From Enterococcus hermanniensis (GTDB lineage Bacteria > Bacillota > Bacilli > Lactobacillales > Enterococcaceae): a stretch of 64,000 bases of DNA. The translations under genes were made by a program, and so were the position numbers. Position 1 is the first letter of the stretch; the number at the start of each line of letters is the position of its first letter. Location of the stretch: positions 62,001 through 126,000 of the forward strand of contig NZ_JXKQ01000002.1 in assembly GCF_001885945.1 (NCBI RefSeq), given 5' to 3'. Of this stretch, positions 1 through 9,276 are shown piece by piece. The notes below the pieces were generated by a model that was not told the DNA's origin, searched no databases, and saw only the letters and a program-made list of their open reading frames with translations.

Positions 1-890
1 CGAACACGACCAAAATCTCCTTCTTCATCCATCCTGAAACGCGCATAATTTAGTAATGTGTGTCCATTCATCTGTTGCACACCTTTAGAAATTGGTTCAT
101 CGATGTAAGAACTCATGTCTTTTTCAGCATCGATTTTCACTCCATTAGGAAAAAGAGCATCGACTCCTTTTTCAAACGTTTGGAAATCGACCATCGCATA
201 ATACCGACAATCAATTCCAAAATTTTCTTTTAATGTTTGCCGAACCAAATCTGCTCCACCATAGGCATAGGCAGCATTTAATTTATTTTGTCCAACCCCA
301 GGAATATCGACATACATATCGCGCATAAAAGAAACCAATTTAGGTTTGCCTTTTCCATCTACTTGTAAAACCATCATTGAGTCCGAACGCCCACTGATAT
401 TGTCACGCGTGTCGCTTCCTAAAAGTAAGATGTTCTTTGTACCATCTTCCGAAGTAACACCACTAAATTCCTGTGTTTCGATCGCCGGCATACTGGAATC
501 GTGTTTCGCCGCAAAATTGCCCACGCCGAACGCTACAATCGAATACGCAAATAGAATAACTAAAATAGTAAGAATAATCCTTTTCCAGCTTCTCTTACGC
601 TTCGGTTTTTGTTCGTAAGGATTTTTCGCTCTTCGCTTAAATGGAAAATGAAATCGTGGTCGCTTTATATTCAATGATTTCTTTGGACTATTCGTCTGTG
701 AAGCTTGATCTTCATAATAAAAATTCTCTACCGATTCTGATTCATGGTCTAATAATTCTTCGGGATTGTTAGTTGTATTATTAGATGATTGCACTTTTTT
801 CTTTATTTCACGTCGAAAGCCAAAAGGCTGTTTTTCTTCCTTTTGACTTTCTTCATGAATCTTTTTATATTTGTCCATCCGACTACTCAT
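1..890 (-). CDS. psr: LytR-CpsA-Psr family protein, Psr-like (3' end outside window)
   Basis: The visible part is about 296 residues from an ATG at 890 preceded by GAGGTG; the C-terminus lies off the left edge. A charged cytoplasmic tail of about 110 residues precedes one membrane segment (IILTILVILFAYSIVAFGVG), then the LCP domain with NILLLGSDTRD, RSDSMMVL and SFMRDMYVDIPG, whose Asp and Arg residues bind the polyprenyl-pyrophosphate substrate in this family. LCP proteins transfer wall glycopolymers to peptidoglycan at the outer membrane face. In enterococci this gene was named psr for a supposed role in PBP5 expression. It sits downstream of pheA in the same direction, with a 111-base gap, so it may have its own promoter. 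Confidence 0.85.
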   Translation of the reverse strand, partial: MSSRMDKYKKIHEESQKEEKQPFGFRREIKKKVQSSNNTTNNPEELLDHESESVENFYYEDQASQTNSPKKSLNIKRPRFHFPFKRRAKNPYEQKPKRKRSWKRIILTILVILFAYSIVAFGVGNFAAKHDSSMPAIETQEFSGVTSEDGTKNILLLGSDTRDNISGRSDSMMVLQVDGKGKPKLVSFMRDMYVDIPGVGQNKLNAAYAYGGADLVRQTLKENFGIDCRYYAMVDFQTFEKGVDALFPNGVKIDAEKDMSSYIDEPISKGVQQMNGHTLLNYARFRMDEEGDFGRV

Positions 891-1001
891 GATGCACCTC
901 TTTACCTTCATCTCTATGTATAGTAATAAAAATAGCAAATCCTACTGTTTTTGTCTTATTTTTATCAAAAAAAATTAGAAAACCTTAATTACTAAGATTC
1001 T
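891..1001 (-). terminator. possible weak terminator after pheA
   Basis: Just past the pheA stop, AGAATCTTA and TAAGGTTTTCT could form an imperfect stem (about 978-1002), followed by AATTTTTTTT on the minus strand. The pairing is irregular, so read-through to psr is possible. The rest of the gap shows no clear promoter. Confidence 0.35.
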
Positions 1002-1841
1002 CTAATTTCTTTGTAAATACGTTGGATAATTACCAATTAATTTTACCGTAAAATCTTGCTGGCTTAACTGCTGCAATACCCTAACTAATTTAGTCTCTGT
1101 TGGAACTTCTAAGTCAATGATGAAGAAATATTCACCCAATTTTGTTTTACGGGTTCGTGATTCGATCTTTGTTAGATTGATTTTTTCTTCAGCAAAAACA
1201 GCCAATCCTTTATAAAGGGCTCCTGGATGGTCATGCGCCAGATCAAATAAAATTGTTGCTTTGCGTTTTTCTAAAATTAAATTACTTTGAATCGGCTGAT
1301 CCCCTAAAACCCAAAAACGCGTTTCATTCGTCTCGATCGATTGGATATCTTCTTGAACGATTACTAAGCCAAATTGCGCCGCCGCTTCTCGCGAGCCGAT
1401 CGCTGCATAATTTTCTTCAGGATGTTCAGCAACTTTTTGCGCACCCAAAGCTGTCGAACCAGTCTGTTCGATATCAACAGTTGGAAAATGTTCCAAAATA
1501 AAATTTTGTGATTGCGCCAATGCTTGTTGATGGCTACAAATCAATTTCGTTTTTTCCCAATCAGCCTGATGAACCGGGTGGACCATCAATTGCTGCTGAA
1601 TTGGGAGAACGATTTCTGCTTGAATAATCGGTAATGTCTTGAAAATCAGATCTAGCGTCGGTAACACCGATCCTTCGATCGCATTTTCAATCGGAACGAC
1701 ACAATGATCGATTTCTTGGCGACGCTGTGCCTCAAGTAACGATGTCAAAGACTCATAAGGTATCAAAATTTCAGTCGAGAAAAATTGATGGGCCGCCGCA
1801 TAGGTGAACGAGCCTTTAGGACCTAGATAACCTACGCCCAT
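1002..1841 (-). CDS. pheA: prephenate dehydratase
   Basis: A 279-residue monofunctional enzyme that turns prephenate into phenylpyruvate, the committed step to phenylalanine. It opens with GYLGPKGSFTYAAA, and the catalytic domain carries the family TGSTALGAQ stretch (Thr motif) and NETRFWVLG. From about residue 195 a C-terminal ACT domain follows (DHPGALYKGLAVF, then ESRTRKTKLGEYFFIIDLE). This domain binds phenylalanine for feedback inhibition; the usual ESRP motif reads ESRT here. No chorismate mutase domain is attached. It is the last gene of the aro operon and its ATG overlaps the aroK stop codon by one base (TAATG), so translation is probably coupled. Confidence 0.95.
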   Translation of the reverse strand: MGVGYLGPKGSFTYAAAHQFFSTEILIPYESLTSLLEAQRRQEIDHCVVPIENAIEGSVLPTLDLIFKTLPIIQAEIVLPIQQQLMVHPVHQADWEKTKLICSHQQALAQSQNFILEHFPTVDIEQTGSTALGAQKVAEHPEENYAAIGSREAAAQFGLVIVQEDIQSIETNETRFWVLGDQPIQSNLILEKRKATILFDLAHDHPGALYKGLAVFAEEKINLTKIESRTRKTKLGEYFFIIDLEVPTETKLVRVLQQLSQQDFTVKLIGNYPTYLQRN

Positions 1842-2344
1842 TAGGAAGCTACCTGCTGAATGATTTCTTCAACAATCTCTTTAGGCGACTTTTCCGAAGT
1901 ATCGACTGTAATCTTAGCTAATTTTTCATATAGTTTTTCTCTTGAAAAGAATAAGCGTTTTAAATCTCCATCATCATTTTTGATTGCTAATGGACGCATA
2001 TTCACTTTATCTTCACGGATACGATGAACCAATGTATTTGCATCTGCTTTCAAGTAAACAACTAATTTATCTGCTAAGACTTTTTGATTTTCTGGTTGTA
2101 AAATCACTCCACCACCGGTAGCGATGATTGAATCATTGGTCAAGGCTTCTTTTAATAGTGCCGTTTCATGCTCGCGAAAAGCGGCTTCGCCATGTTCTTC
2201 AAAATAATCGTTGATTGGTTGGCCGATGCGCTTTACTAATACATCATCCATATCTACAACCTCTGTGTGTGTGCTAGCAGCTAATGCTCTGCTGACAGTT
2301 GTTTTTCCGGCTCCCATAAATCCGATTAATACAATTGATTCCAT
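1841..2344 (-). CDS. aroK: shikimate kinase
   Basis: A 167-residue enzyme of normal length that phosphorylates shikimate at O3 using ATP. The P-loop is GFMGAGKTT near residue 8. The substrate-binding Asp follows in VVDMDD, then FREHE with the shikimate-binding Arg, and ATGGGVI, the Gly-rich Walker B region. The lid Arg is in NMRPLA. The start ATG overlaps the aroA stop by one base, and the stop overlaps the pheA start by one base, making aroA-aroK-pheA a tightly coupled unit. Confidence 0.96.
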   Translation of the reverse strand: MESIVLIGFMGAGKTTVSRALAASTHTEVVDMDDVLVKRIGQPINDYFEEHGEAAFREHETALLKEALTNDSIIATGGGVILQPENQKVLADKLVVYLKADANTLVHRIREDKVNMRPLAIKNDDGDLKRLFFSREKLYEKLAKITVDTSEKSPKEIVEEIIQQVAS

Positions 2345-3627
2345 TAGACATTCTCCTCTACTAGTTGACTCAAATCGTTGAAAAAGTCAGGATAAGAGAT
2401 ATTGATTGCTTCTGGGTTAGTCAGTTCGACAGATTCCGAAGTTAAGAGTGCTGCGATCTGAAGCATCATCCCAATGCGATGATCTCCATGACTATCAACG
2501 ACTCCACCATGTAAAGGTGTTGGCCCATGAATGATCAATCCGTCTTCCGTTGGTTCGATTGCTGCGCCTAATTTATTAAGTTCTTCTGCAGTAGCATCAA
2601 TCCGATTGGTTTCTTTGACTTTCAGTTCTTGTGCATCCCGAATAATGGTGGTTCCCTTAGCTTGTGTTGCCGCTAGAGCAATGATTGGCAATTCATCAAT
2701 CAAGCGAGGGATGATCGCTCCACTAATCTCACAAGCCGTTAAATCAGCGGCTTGCACTAATAAATCAGCGGCTTGATTTTTTTCGTCCCGTGATTGTTCA
2801 TTAATATTCGCCCCCATTTCAGCTAGTACATCTAGAATACCCGTACGTGTTGGATTGATCCCCACATGTTTTAATAACAACTTACTACCTTTTATCATCG
2901 ATGCGGCCACCAAATAAAAAGCGGCTGATGAAATATCTCCCGGAACAGTAACACTTTGGCCTACTAGCTGCTGATTTCCTGATAGAATGATTTTTTTATC
3001 TTCAACTGTAATAGCCCCGCCGAATTGTTTGATCATTTCTTCTGTATGATTGCGTGACTTTTCTTTTTCGATAATAGTTGTTTCACCGTTGGCTTGCAAC
3101 GCGGCAAAAATAATGGCTGATTTAACTTGAGCACTAGCAATCGGCATTTCATAAGTAATCGCTGAAAGCGGCTGGCCTTTAATAGTAATAGGTGGAAATT
3201 CACTATTTTTTGTTCCTTGTAGTTCTGCACCCATCTTTCGCAACGGTCCCATCACGCGTTCCATTGGCCGACGATTCAATGAAACATCGCCTGCGATTTG
3301 GGAATCGAATGGGCGTCCCGCTAAAATACCTAAAACTAAGCGCATCGTTGTTCCAGAATTGCCGGCATCCAACCTATCTGTTGGACCTTTTAGGCCAGAG
3401 AAGCCTGCTCCTTCTACTGTAATCGTCTGCCCATCGTCTTTGATTTCCACACCTAATGCTTTAAAAACAGCAACTGTACTCAAGCAATCCTCTGCTCGTA
3501 AAAAATTATGAACAGTCGTAGTCCCTTGGCTGATTGCACCAAACATAATACTTCGATGAGAGATTGATTTATCTGCCGGAACAGTCAATTCACCCTGTAA
3601 TCCTTGTTGCGTTTTCAATAGTTCCAT
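2344..3627 (-). CDS. aroA: 3-phosphoshikimate 1-carboxyvinyltransferase (EPSP synthase)
   Basis: A 427-residue two-domain enzyme that transfers enolpyruvate from PEP to shikimate 3-phosphate. Visible family motifs are [12 protein letters not shown] at the N-terminus (substrate Lys and Ser), [12 protein letters not shown] (PEP loop), [15 protein letters not shown], the catalytic Asp region PRLIDELPI, and the C-terminal DHRIGMML. The start has a strong site, GAAGGAG, eight bases upstream. It follows tyrA by four bases and overlaps aroK by one, inside the aro operon. Confidence 0.97.
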   Translation of the reverse strand: MELLKTQQGLQGELTVPADKSISHRSIMFGAISQGTTTVHNFLRAEDCLSTVAVFKALGVEIKDDGQTITVEGAGFSGLKGPTDRLDAGNSGTTMRLVLGILAGRPFDSQIAGDVSLNRRPMERVMGPLRKMGAELQGTKNSEFPPITIKGQPLSAITYEMPIASAQVKSAIIFAALQANGETTIIEKEKSRNHTEEMIKQFGGAITVEDKKIILSGNQQLVGQSVTVPGDISSAAFYLVAASMIKGSKLLLKHVGINPTRTGILDVLAEMGANINEQSRDEKNQAADLLVQAADLTACEISGAIIPRLIDELPIIALAATQAKGTTIIRDAQELKVKETNRIDATAEELNKLGAAIEPTEDGLIIHGPTPLHGGVVDSHGDHRIGMMLQIAALLTSESVELTNPEAINISYPDFFNDLSQLVEENV

Positions 3628-3631
3628 TTGC

Positions 3632-4705
3632 TCAACTCCTTCTCCGACAATGAAAGTCTGCGTTTTCGATCATTTGCTGACCTTTTTCTAAATCAATCTG
3701 GTTTTTAAATGATAACTCTAACACGCCGAAAATATCTTCCCGGGTTTCTTGGATTTTTAAATTGATGATCGAGATCTTTGCCTCACTTAAAATTGTCATA
3801 ACCTTAGCTATCGCTCCGACAATATCAGGAATGTCTACATATAGATCGTAAAATGCCGGGATTGCTCCACGGTCTTTAACTGGTAATTGATCTCTTGATC
3901 GTTTTGCTTGATCAAAAAAAGCATAGATCTCAGATTGGTCTTCAGCGAGCAAGCTCCTTTTGATTTGATTCATTTGATTTTGCCACTCTTCAATCAAATT
4001 TAGCAGTGTTGAGCGATTGGTCAATAAGATATCGGTCCACATTTGCGGATCAGATGAAGCAATTCTTGTGATATCACGAAAACCGCCTGCCGCTAATTGA
4101 GTCGCACGTGGATGTTTCTCTGATAGATGATCGCTCATCCGTACCAAACCGGCTGCCACGATGTGTGGTAGATGACTGAGCATACCAACGATTTCATCGT
4201 GAGCTGCTGGTTCGATCACGACAAATTTAGCTCTCGTTGGATTAAGCAGTTCGATCAATGGTGTAGCATCGCTCTCTTTCAGAGGCGTCAAAATATAATA
4301 GGCCTCCTCAAAAAGATTGGGATTTCCTGCTTTCACACCAGATTTATGCGATCCTGCCATTGGATGCCCCCCAACGAATGTAAAAGGGAGCTTTTTTGCT
4401 ATTTTCATCACTTCATTTTTAGTACTACCTGTATCGGTAACGATTACTGAAGATTTTAGCGGTAACTTAGCCAATTCTTGTAAATAATTCAAACTAGCTA
4501 AAACAGGAACTGCTAAAATGATAACGTCCATTTGGCTAGCTTCTCTTATTGAAGTAATTTGATCAACTAACCCGACCTCAAGCGCGATTGCTCTTGTTTC
4601 TTCTGAATGATCCCAACCAAATAACTCGATTGACGGATTTTTAATTGCTCGACAAAGGGAGGCGCCTATTAATCCTAGTCCTAAAACAAATACTTTTTTC
4701 TTCAT
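3632..4705 (-). CDS. tyrA: prephenate dehydrogenase
   Basis: A 357-residue NAD-dependent enzyme that converts prephenate to 4-hydroxyphenylpyruvate for tyrosine. The Rossmann motif [13 protein letters not shown] is at residues 9-21. The catalytic region has [13 protein letters not shown] and the conserved LSHLPH His. A C-terminal ACT domain (about 290-350, [21 protein letters not shown]) is the expected site of tyrosine feedback. It lacks a fused chorismate mutase. RBS AGGAGTG precedes the ATG. It lies between aroC and aroA. Confidence 0.95.
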   Translation of the reverse strand: MKKKVFVLGLGLIGASLCRAIKNPSIELFGWDHSEETRAIALEVGLVDQITSIREASQMDVIILAVPVLASLNYLQELAKLPLKSSVIVTDTGSTKNEVMKIAKKLPFTFVGGHPMAGSHKSGVKAGNPNLFEEAYYILTPLKESDATPLIELLNPTRAKFVVIEPAAHDEIVGMLSHLPHIVAAGLVRMSDHLSEKHPRATQLAAGGFRDITRIASSDPQMWTDILLTNRSTLLNLIEEWQNQMNQIKRSLLAEDQSEIYAFFDQAKRSRDQLPVKDRGAIPAFYDLYVDIPDIVGAIAKVMTILSEAKISIINLKIQETREDIFGVLELSFKNQIDLEKGQQMIENADFHCRRRS

Positions 4706-4722
4706 AGACGCACACTCCTGTT

Positions 4723-5883
4723 CTAAAAGTTTTTGATGTCCTCACGGTATTGTTGAATCGCTCTTTGTAAATCTTCAATCGTATCCGCTGGAAATTGATC
4801 TAAGATTTCTTCTGCCAAAACGGTCGCGACGACATGTTCAGCTACGACGGATGCTGCTGGAACTGCGGTACTATCCGAACGTTCAACACTCGCTTTGTAA
4901 GGCTCTTTTGTATCGATATCAACACTCATCAATGGCTTGTATAAGGTCGGGATAGGTTTCATTACACCACGAACAATGATTTGTTCTCCATTCGTCATAC
5001 CACCTTCAAATCCACCTAGATGATTACTCGTTCTCGAGTAGCCGTCTTCCCAAACGATTTCATCCATCACTTTTGATCCCGGCTGACGGGCCGCTTCAAA
5101 ACCAATTCCAAATTCGACGCCTTTAAACGCATTGATACTCATCATGATTTGAGCAATTTTACCATCTAGTTTACGATCCCATTGGACATAACTCCCTAAT
5201 CCGGCAGGTACATTATCTGTCCGAACTTCTACGACACCTCCGATAGTATCGCCCGCTTTTTTGGTTTGATCGATTAATTCCTTAACTGAATCTTCAATCG
5301 TTAGATCGACCATATTTACTTCTGATTGTTGAACCTTTGTTTTAATTTCTTGGACACTCAGATGCTCCGGAATCTCAGCTTTTAGCCCGCCAAGAATCAC
5401 CACATGACTTGCAATATCAATGTCGATAGCTGCTAAAATTTGTTTAGCAATTGCTCCGATAGCCACGCGCATCGTTGTCTCTCTTGCAGAAGAGCGTTCT
5501 AAAACATTTCGTAAGTCACGATGATGGTATTTCATCCCGCCAACTAAATCAGCATGCCCTGGACGCGGCTTTGAGACTCTTCTCAACTGCTGGTCTTTTT
5601 CAGGACCTGCTTCAACTGACATCACTTTTTGCCAATTTTTCCAGTCCCGGTTTTGAACGATCATAGTGATCGGTGCACCAATTGTTTTTCCGTGGCGCAC
5701 ACCCGACGTAATGCGAACTTGGTCTTTTTCGATTTTCATTCGACCGCCGCGGCCGTAACCGCCTTGTCTCCGAGCTAATTCTTGGTTGATTTCATCAATC
5801 GAAAGTGTTAATCCTGCTGGAACGCCCTCGATGATTGCCGTTAATTCTGGTCCATGTGATTCTCCAGCTGTTAAGTAGCGCAT
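4723..5883 (-). CDS. aroC: chorismate synthase
   Basis: A 386-residue enzyme that removes phosphate from EPSP to give chorismate and needs reduced FMN. The N-terminus [14 protein letters not shown] is the family signature with the catalytic His. [30 protein letters not shown] is found near residue 110 in the expected second signature (given here as key residues R, H, D and ERSSARET). The last signature is [14 protein letters not shown] near residue 337. Length is normal. RBS GAGGGGA precedes the ATG, and the gene starts three bases after the aroB stop. Confidence 0.97.
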   Translation of the reverse strand: MRYLTAGESHGPELTAIIEGVPAGLTLSIDEINQELARRQGGYGRGGRMKIEKDQVRITSGVRHGKTIGAPITMIVQNRDWKNWQKVMSVEAGPEKDQQLRRVSKPRPGHADLVGGMKYHHRDLRNVLERSSARETTMRVAIGAIAKQILAAIDIDIASHVVILGGLKAEIPEHLSVQEIKTKVQQSEVNMVDLTIEDSVKELIDQTKKAGDTIGGVVEVRTDNVPAGLGSYVQWDRKLDGKIAQIMMSINAFKGVEFGIGFEAARQPGSKVMDEIVWEDGYSRTSNHLGGFEGGMTNGEQIIVRGVMKPIPTLYKPLMSVDIDTKEPYKASVERSDSTAVPAASVVAEHVVATVLAEEILDQFPADTIEDLQRAIQQYREDIKNF

Positions 5884-5885
5884 AG

Positions 5886-6944
5886 CTATTCCCCTCCTAC
5901 TAAAAAGTCTCGAAATTCAGTCATTTTTATTTTTTCGATTTTTGCTTTACCGATTTTTTCCAATAAAATGATATTTAATAAATCACCGCGTGCTTTTTTA
6001 TCATGCGTGATTGCTTGGTAAAAGGTTTCTGTCGTCCAAGGTGTATAGACAATTGGTAACCCATACTTTTGATTCATCTTGATAATTTGTTGAGTAATTC
6101 CTTTTGGTGAAAGACCTTTTATTTCAGCTGTATGAGAAATTTTTACCATTCCGATCGCAACAGCCTCTCCGTGACTGATTTTTCCATAACCGGCCGTATT
6201 TTCAATCGCGTGGCCAATCGTATGTCCAAAATTCAATACTAAACGTGAACCGTTATCAAACTGATCTTCTTCAACTACGGTTTTCTTTACATTCAGCGCT
6301 TTTGTAATGATCGTTTCACTATGATCTAATAGATCTTGGATTCCTGTTAGTTTCTCAAGGTCTTGCCATAATGATTGATCAGCAATCGCTCCGCATTTAA
6401 TGATTTCAGCGATGCCTTCACGAACACGTATTTCTGGTAAAGAATTTAATGTTTCTGGATCAATCAATACACCATCTGGTTGCGCAAAAGTTCCGATCAT
6501 GTTCTTCGCTTTTGTTGAATTCACAGCTGTTTTGCCACCGATGCTAGAATCAACTTGTGCTAATAGAGAAGTTGGTATTTGAACGAATGCGATTCCACGC
6601 ATATAAGTAGAAGCAACAAAGGCTGCTAAATCTCCAACTACGCCACCACCTAATGCAATGACCGCATCACTACGGGTAAAGCCTTGATCGGCTAGAAACT
6701 CATAAAGTTTACTAGCCATATCTAAGGATTTACTTTTTTCACCGGCTGGAACAGAAAAATGACAAACTTCATACTGAGTCAATTGTTTTTTGATTTTTTC
6801 GCCATAAATCGGATACACATTTTCATCACTAATGATGGCGATTTTTTTATCTTGCCAAAGTGAAGCAATCCATTTACCGACAAAATCTAATCCATGACGT
6901 TTTACAATGATTTCATAACTTTTTTCTGGTAAAACAATTTCCAT
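5886..6944 (-). CDS. aroB: 3-dehydroquinate synthase
   Basis: A 352-residue NAD- and zinc-dependent enzyme that cyclises DAHP to 3-dehydroquinate. Visible motifs are [14 protein letters not shown] (nucleotide binding), [20 protein letters not shown] (substrate site), KNMIGTF, the Glu of GIAEIIKCG, and the zinc ligands in [11 protein letters not shown] and HGEAV. Length is typical. AGGAGG precedes the ATG. It is third in the operon after aroE and aroF. Confidence 0.97.
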   Translation of the reverse strand: MEIVLPEKSYEIIVKRHGLDFVGKWIASLWQDKKIAIISDENVYPIYGEKIKKQLTQYEVCHFSVPAGEKSKSLDMASKLYEFLADQGFTRSDAVIALGGGVVGDLAAFVASTYMRGIAFVQIPTSLLAQVDSSIGGKTAVNSTKAKNMIGTFAQPDGVLIDPETLNSLPEIRVREGIAEIIKCGAIADQSLWQDLEKLTGIQDLLDHSETIITKALNVKKTVVEEDQFDNGSRLVLNFGHTIGHAIENTAGYGKISHGEAVAIGMVKISHTAEIKGLSPKGITQQIIKMNQKYGLPIVYTPWTTETFYQAITHDKKARGDLLNIILLEKIGKAKIEKIKMTEFRDFLVGGE

Positions 6945-6961
6945 GAAACCCGCCTCCTGTT

Positions 6962-8002
6962 TTATGCAAGTGATGGTTCTTCAGATAATGCAGTGATTTT
7001 CTTCATCGCATCAACAAGGATGTTAACTTCTTCCATCATTTTTAAGTAATTCTTTTCATTTAATGATTGTTCTCCATCAGACCATGCATGTAATGGATCT
7101 GGATGAATCTCAACGATCATACCATCAGCGCCACTTGCCACACCTGCTCTAGCCATCGGTCCTACTAGATCCCAAACACCAGTACCATGACTTGGGTCAA
7201 CAATAATTGGGAAATGGCTTAATTTTTTGATCAATGGGACGGCACTCAAATCGAATGTATTGCGGGTTGCTGTTTCGTATGTGCGAATACCGCGTTCGAT
7301 GAAAATAATTTTTGAGTTTCCTTGGACAGCAATGTATTCTGCTGCGTTCAACCATTCTTGGATTGTTCCAGAAATCCCACGTTTCAAGCCAATTGGTTTA
7401 CCTGTTTTACCGACAGCTTCTAATAAGCGGAAATTTTGCATATTGCGTGCACCGATTTGGATAATATCCGCGTATTCGCAAACAACGTCAATATGCGCTT
7501 CATCCATTACTTCAGTGATTACTTTCAACCCGTATGCATCAGCTGCCTTACGCATGATTTTCAATCCTTCTTCACCTAATCCTTGGAAAGCGTATGGTGA
7601 AGTACGAGGTTTGTAGGCCCCACCACGTAAGATTGTTGCTCCACCAGCTTTCGCCATTCGAGCGGTTTCCATGATTTGTTCTTCGCCTTCAACCGAACAT
7701 GGTCCAGCCATCGTTACAAAACTTCCGTCACCGATTTTTACACCATCGACATCAACGACTGTGTCTTGTGGGTGGAATTCTCTTGAAGTTAATTTGTAAG
7801 TATTTGAGATTGGGACCGCTCGTTCTACCACACTGTACCGTTGGAATGGCACATTTTGGATGATTTCGGGATCACCAAGCAAACCTAAAACTAAACGATC
7901 TTTTCCATGATTGATTTGTACGCCTAAACCTTCTTCTTCGATGCGGGTTAAGATTGGTGCTAATTCTGCTTCTTTGATGCCTTTTTTAATAATTAAGATC
8001 AT
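6962..8002 (-). CDS. aroF: 3-deoxy-7-phosphoheptulonate (DAHP) synthase, class I beta
   Basis: A 346-residue first enzyme of the shikimate pathway, joining PEP and erythrose 4-phosphate. The C-terminal barrel has MAGPCSVEG (metal Cys), LRGGAYKPRTSPYAFQG, IQIGARNMQNF, KRG and DPSHGTG. The first 80 residues form the small ferredoxin-like domain of Thermotoga-type enzymes, which gives Phe/Tyr feedback in that group. No chorismate mutase domain is present. I start at 8002, not the in-frame ATG at 8020, because AAGGAAG lies eight bases before 8002 and actually overlaps the upstream ATG. Confidence 0.93.
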   Translation of the reverse strand: MILIIKKGIKEAELAPILTRIEEEGLGVQINHGKDRLVLGLLGDPEIIQNVPFQRYSVVERAVPISNTYKLTSREFHPQDTVVDVDGVKIGDGSFVTMAGPCSVEGEEQIMETARMAKAGGATILRGGAYKPRTSPYAFQGLGEEGLKIMRKAADAYGLKVITEVMDEAHIDVVCEYADIIQIGARNMQNFRLLEAVGKTGKPIGLKRGISGTIQEWLNAAEYIAVQGNSKIIFIERGIRTYETATRNTFDLSAVPLIKKLSHFPIIVDPSHGTGVWDLVGPMARAGVASGADGMIVEIHPDPLHAWSDGEQSLNEKNYLKMMEEVNILVDAMKKITALSEEPSLA

Positions 8003-8023
8003 AATAATAACTTCCTTCATATT

Positions 8024-8902
8024 TTATTTTTTGATTTCTTTTTCTAATAAGGGCTGGATCAATTCAGTTGGCATTTTTTTACCTGTCCATAATTCAAAAG
8101 CTGCAGCTCCTTGATATAAAAGCATACCTAAGCCATTAACAGCTTTCGCACCAACCTTTTTTGCTTCATGAAGCAATTGAGTCTCACCTGGGTGATAAAT
8201 CACATCAAAAACCGCTAAATCTTTTCGTAATAATTTAACATCGGGTAATGGGATTTGATCGGTGTTTGGTGCCATTCCAATGCTAGTAGCATTAATCAGT
8301 AGGCAACTAGCAGCTAAGGATTCGGCTAATCGTTGTTCATTGGCTAAATCATGTAACTCGATCTTACATTGTGTTTCCTTGGCGATCTCAGTCAGTTTAG
8401 GTTCAACCTTTTGATAAAAATCATCTTTGATGTTAAAGACATCGATTGCTGCAACACCATCAATTGCTGCTTGAGTAATGATAGCAGTCGCTGCACCACC
8501 AGCTCCGATGATCGTGATTTTATTTCCGATAACATTGATTTGATTTTGTTTCAAACTTTCCATACAACCAATGCCATCGGTGGTATGGCCGATTAACTTT
8601 CCATCTTGGTTAACGATCGTATTGATTGCTCCGATAAGTCTTGCTGCTTGGCTCAGTTCGTCAACATATTGCACAGCTGCCATCTTATGCGGCATTGATA
8701 AATTAACGCCTAACATTTCTAAATCCCGAATTGCTTGAATACTGGTTCCTAACTTTTCTGGTGGAACATCAAAACTAAGATACACTGCATCGACTCCCGT
8801 TTCTTGAAATGATGTCGTATGCATCATCGGAGAAAAGCTATGTCGCGCTGGCAAAGCATAAAGTCCAGCTAACCGTGTCTTTCCAGTTATTTCATTTTCC
8901 AT
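8024..8902 (-). CDS. aroE: shikimate dehydrogenase (NADP+)
   Basis: A 292-residue enzyme reducing 3-dehydroshikimate to shikimate. The substrate loop SFSPMMHTTSF is near residue 22, the catalytic Lys lies in NLSMPHKMAA and the Asp in TTDGIG. The nucleotide motif GAGGAATAI is near residue 135, and NATSIGM and GLGMLLYQGAAAFELW close the fold. RBS AAGGAGTG precedes the ATG. It is the first structural gene after the 300-base attenuator leader and so sets where the leader ends. Confidence 0.96.
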   Translation of the reverse strand: MENEITGKTRLAGLYALPARHSFSPMMHTTSFQETGVDAVYLSFDVPPEKLGTSIQAIRDLEMLGVNLSMPHKMAAVQYVDELSQAARLIGAINTIVNQDGKLIGHTTDGIGCMESLKQNQINVIGNKITIIGAGGAATAIITQAAIDGVAAIDVFNIKDDFYQKVEPKLTEIAKETQCKIELHDLANEQRLAESLAASCLLINATSIGMAPNTDQIPLPDVKLLRKDLAVFDVIYHPGETQLLHEAKKVGAKAVNGLGMLLYQGAAAFELWTGKKMPTELIQPLLEKEIKK

Positions 8903-8950
8903 CTTGTCTCACTCCTTCAAGTAAAATATTCGTTGCCATTTTTAAATACG

Positions 8951-8985
8951 AAAAAAGGTCCATTGTAGAAAACCTACAATGAACC
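8951..8985 (-). terminator. second leader terminator, upstream of aroE
   Basis: On the minus strand GGTTCATTGTAG and CTACAATGGACC form a near-perfect 12-pair stem (one G-U) with a five-base loop, followed by six T. It lies 49 bases before the aroE start, after the first leader terminator, so the aro leader has two terminators in tandem. Whether it is regulated by an alternative pairing is not clear; I could not find an obvious antiterminator for it. Confidence 0.75.
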
Positions 8986-9008
8986 TCATTCCCCAAAAAA
9001 TACCAAAG

Positions 9009-9041
9009 AAAAAAGCCACTATAGATTCTCATCTATGTGGC
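9009..9041 (-). terminator. attenuator terminator (D:E stem) of the aro leader
   Basis: GCCACATAGAT and ATCTATAGTGGC pair around a GAGA loop with one bulged base, followed by six T on the minus strand. The 5' arm (D, 9031-9041) can instead pair with arm C (9067-9083: TCTATG, bulged A, TGGC), which would prevent the terminator from forming. Confidence 0.85.
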
Positions 9042-9119
9042 ATTAAGTCATACTTAAAATCCTTAGCCATCATAGATACAAACGCGTGTCGTCTGCATCC
9101 ATGAATCATGAATACAAAC
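9009..9119 (-). promoter_or_regulatory. aro operon leader-peptide attenuator, alternative stems A to E
   Basis: Arm A (GTTTGTATTCATG, starting right after the leader stop) pairs with arm B (CATGGATGCAGAC) at 9091-9119. Arm B can instead pair over 13 positions, with G-U pairs, with arm C (GTTTGTATCTATG, 9071-9083). Arm C can pair with arm D (9031-9041), and D with E forms the terminator. A ribosome stalled on the Tyr/Phe codons would leave A free to hold B, so C pairs D and transcription continues. A ribosome at the stop codon would cover A, so B pairs C and the terminator forms. The pairings are read directly; the mechanism is inferred. Confidence 0.8.
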
Positions 9120-9182
9120 CTATCTAAAATAGCTAAAGTAATAATTATTCAGTTGTGTGTGCGTATTATTTTTCATATTCAT
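9120..9182 (-). CDS. aro operon leader peptide, Tyr/Phe-rich
   Basis: A 20-codon reading frame, MNMKNNTHTQLNNYYFSYFR, with GGAG nine bases before its ATG. Codons 14, 15 and 18 are Tyr and 16 and 19 are Phe: five aromatic codons in the last seven, while the rest has none. It lies 36 bases after the -10 box of a strong promoter and ends immediately before stem A of the attenuator. This is the classical form of a leader peptide sensing charged tRNA. It also matches the position-by-position plan of the Trp leader at 12153-12212 (QLN at residues 10-12 in both). Confidence 0.85.
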   Translation of the reverse strand: MNMKNNTHTQLNNYYFSYFR

Positions 9183-9217
9183 AAAAAATCGCTCCAAACT
9201 GTTTTAAGATTGAACTT

Positions 9218-9246
9218 AGTATAGGACTCTTTATTTTATAAGTCAA
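9218..9246 (-). promoter_or_regulatory. promoter of the aro operon leader
   Basis: TTGACT (9241-9246) and TATACT (9218-9223) are separated by exactly 17 bases on the minus strand. The expected start of transcription is near 9211, about 30 bases before the leader peptide ATG. Confidence 0.85.
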
Positions 9247-9276
9247 TCTATTTTTTGAATTTTTCTGAAAAAAATT

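Noticed and set aside
8903-9250. T-box riboswitch before aroE
   Set aside because: Long leader with terminator suggested it, but there is no AGGGTGGNACCGCG sequence; the alternative stems and the peptide frame explain it better.
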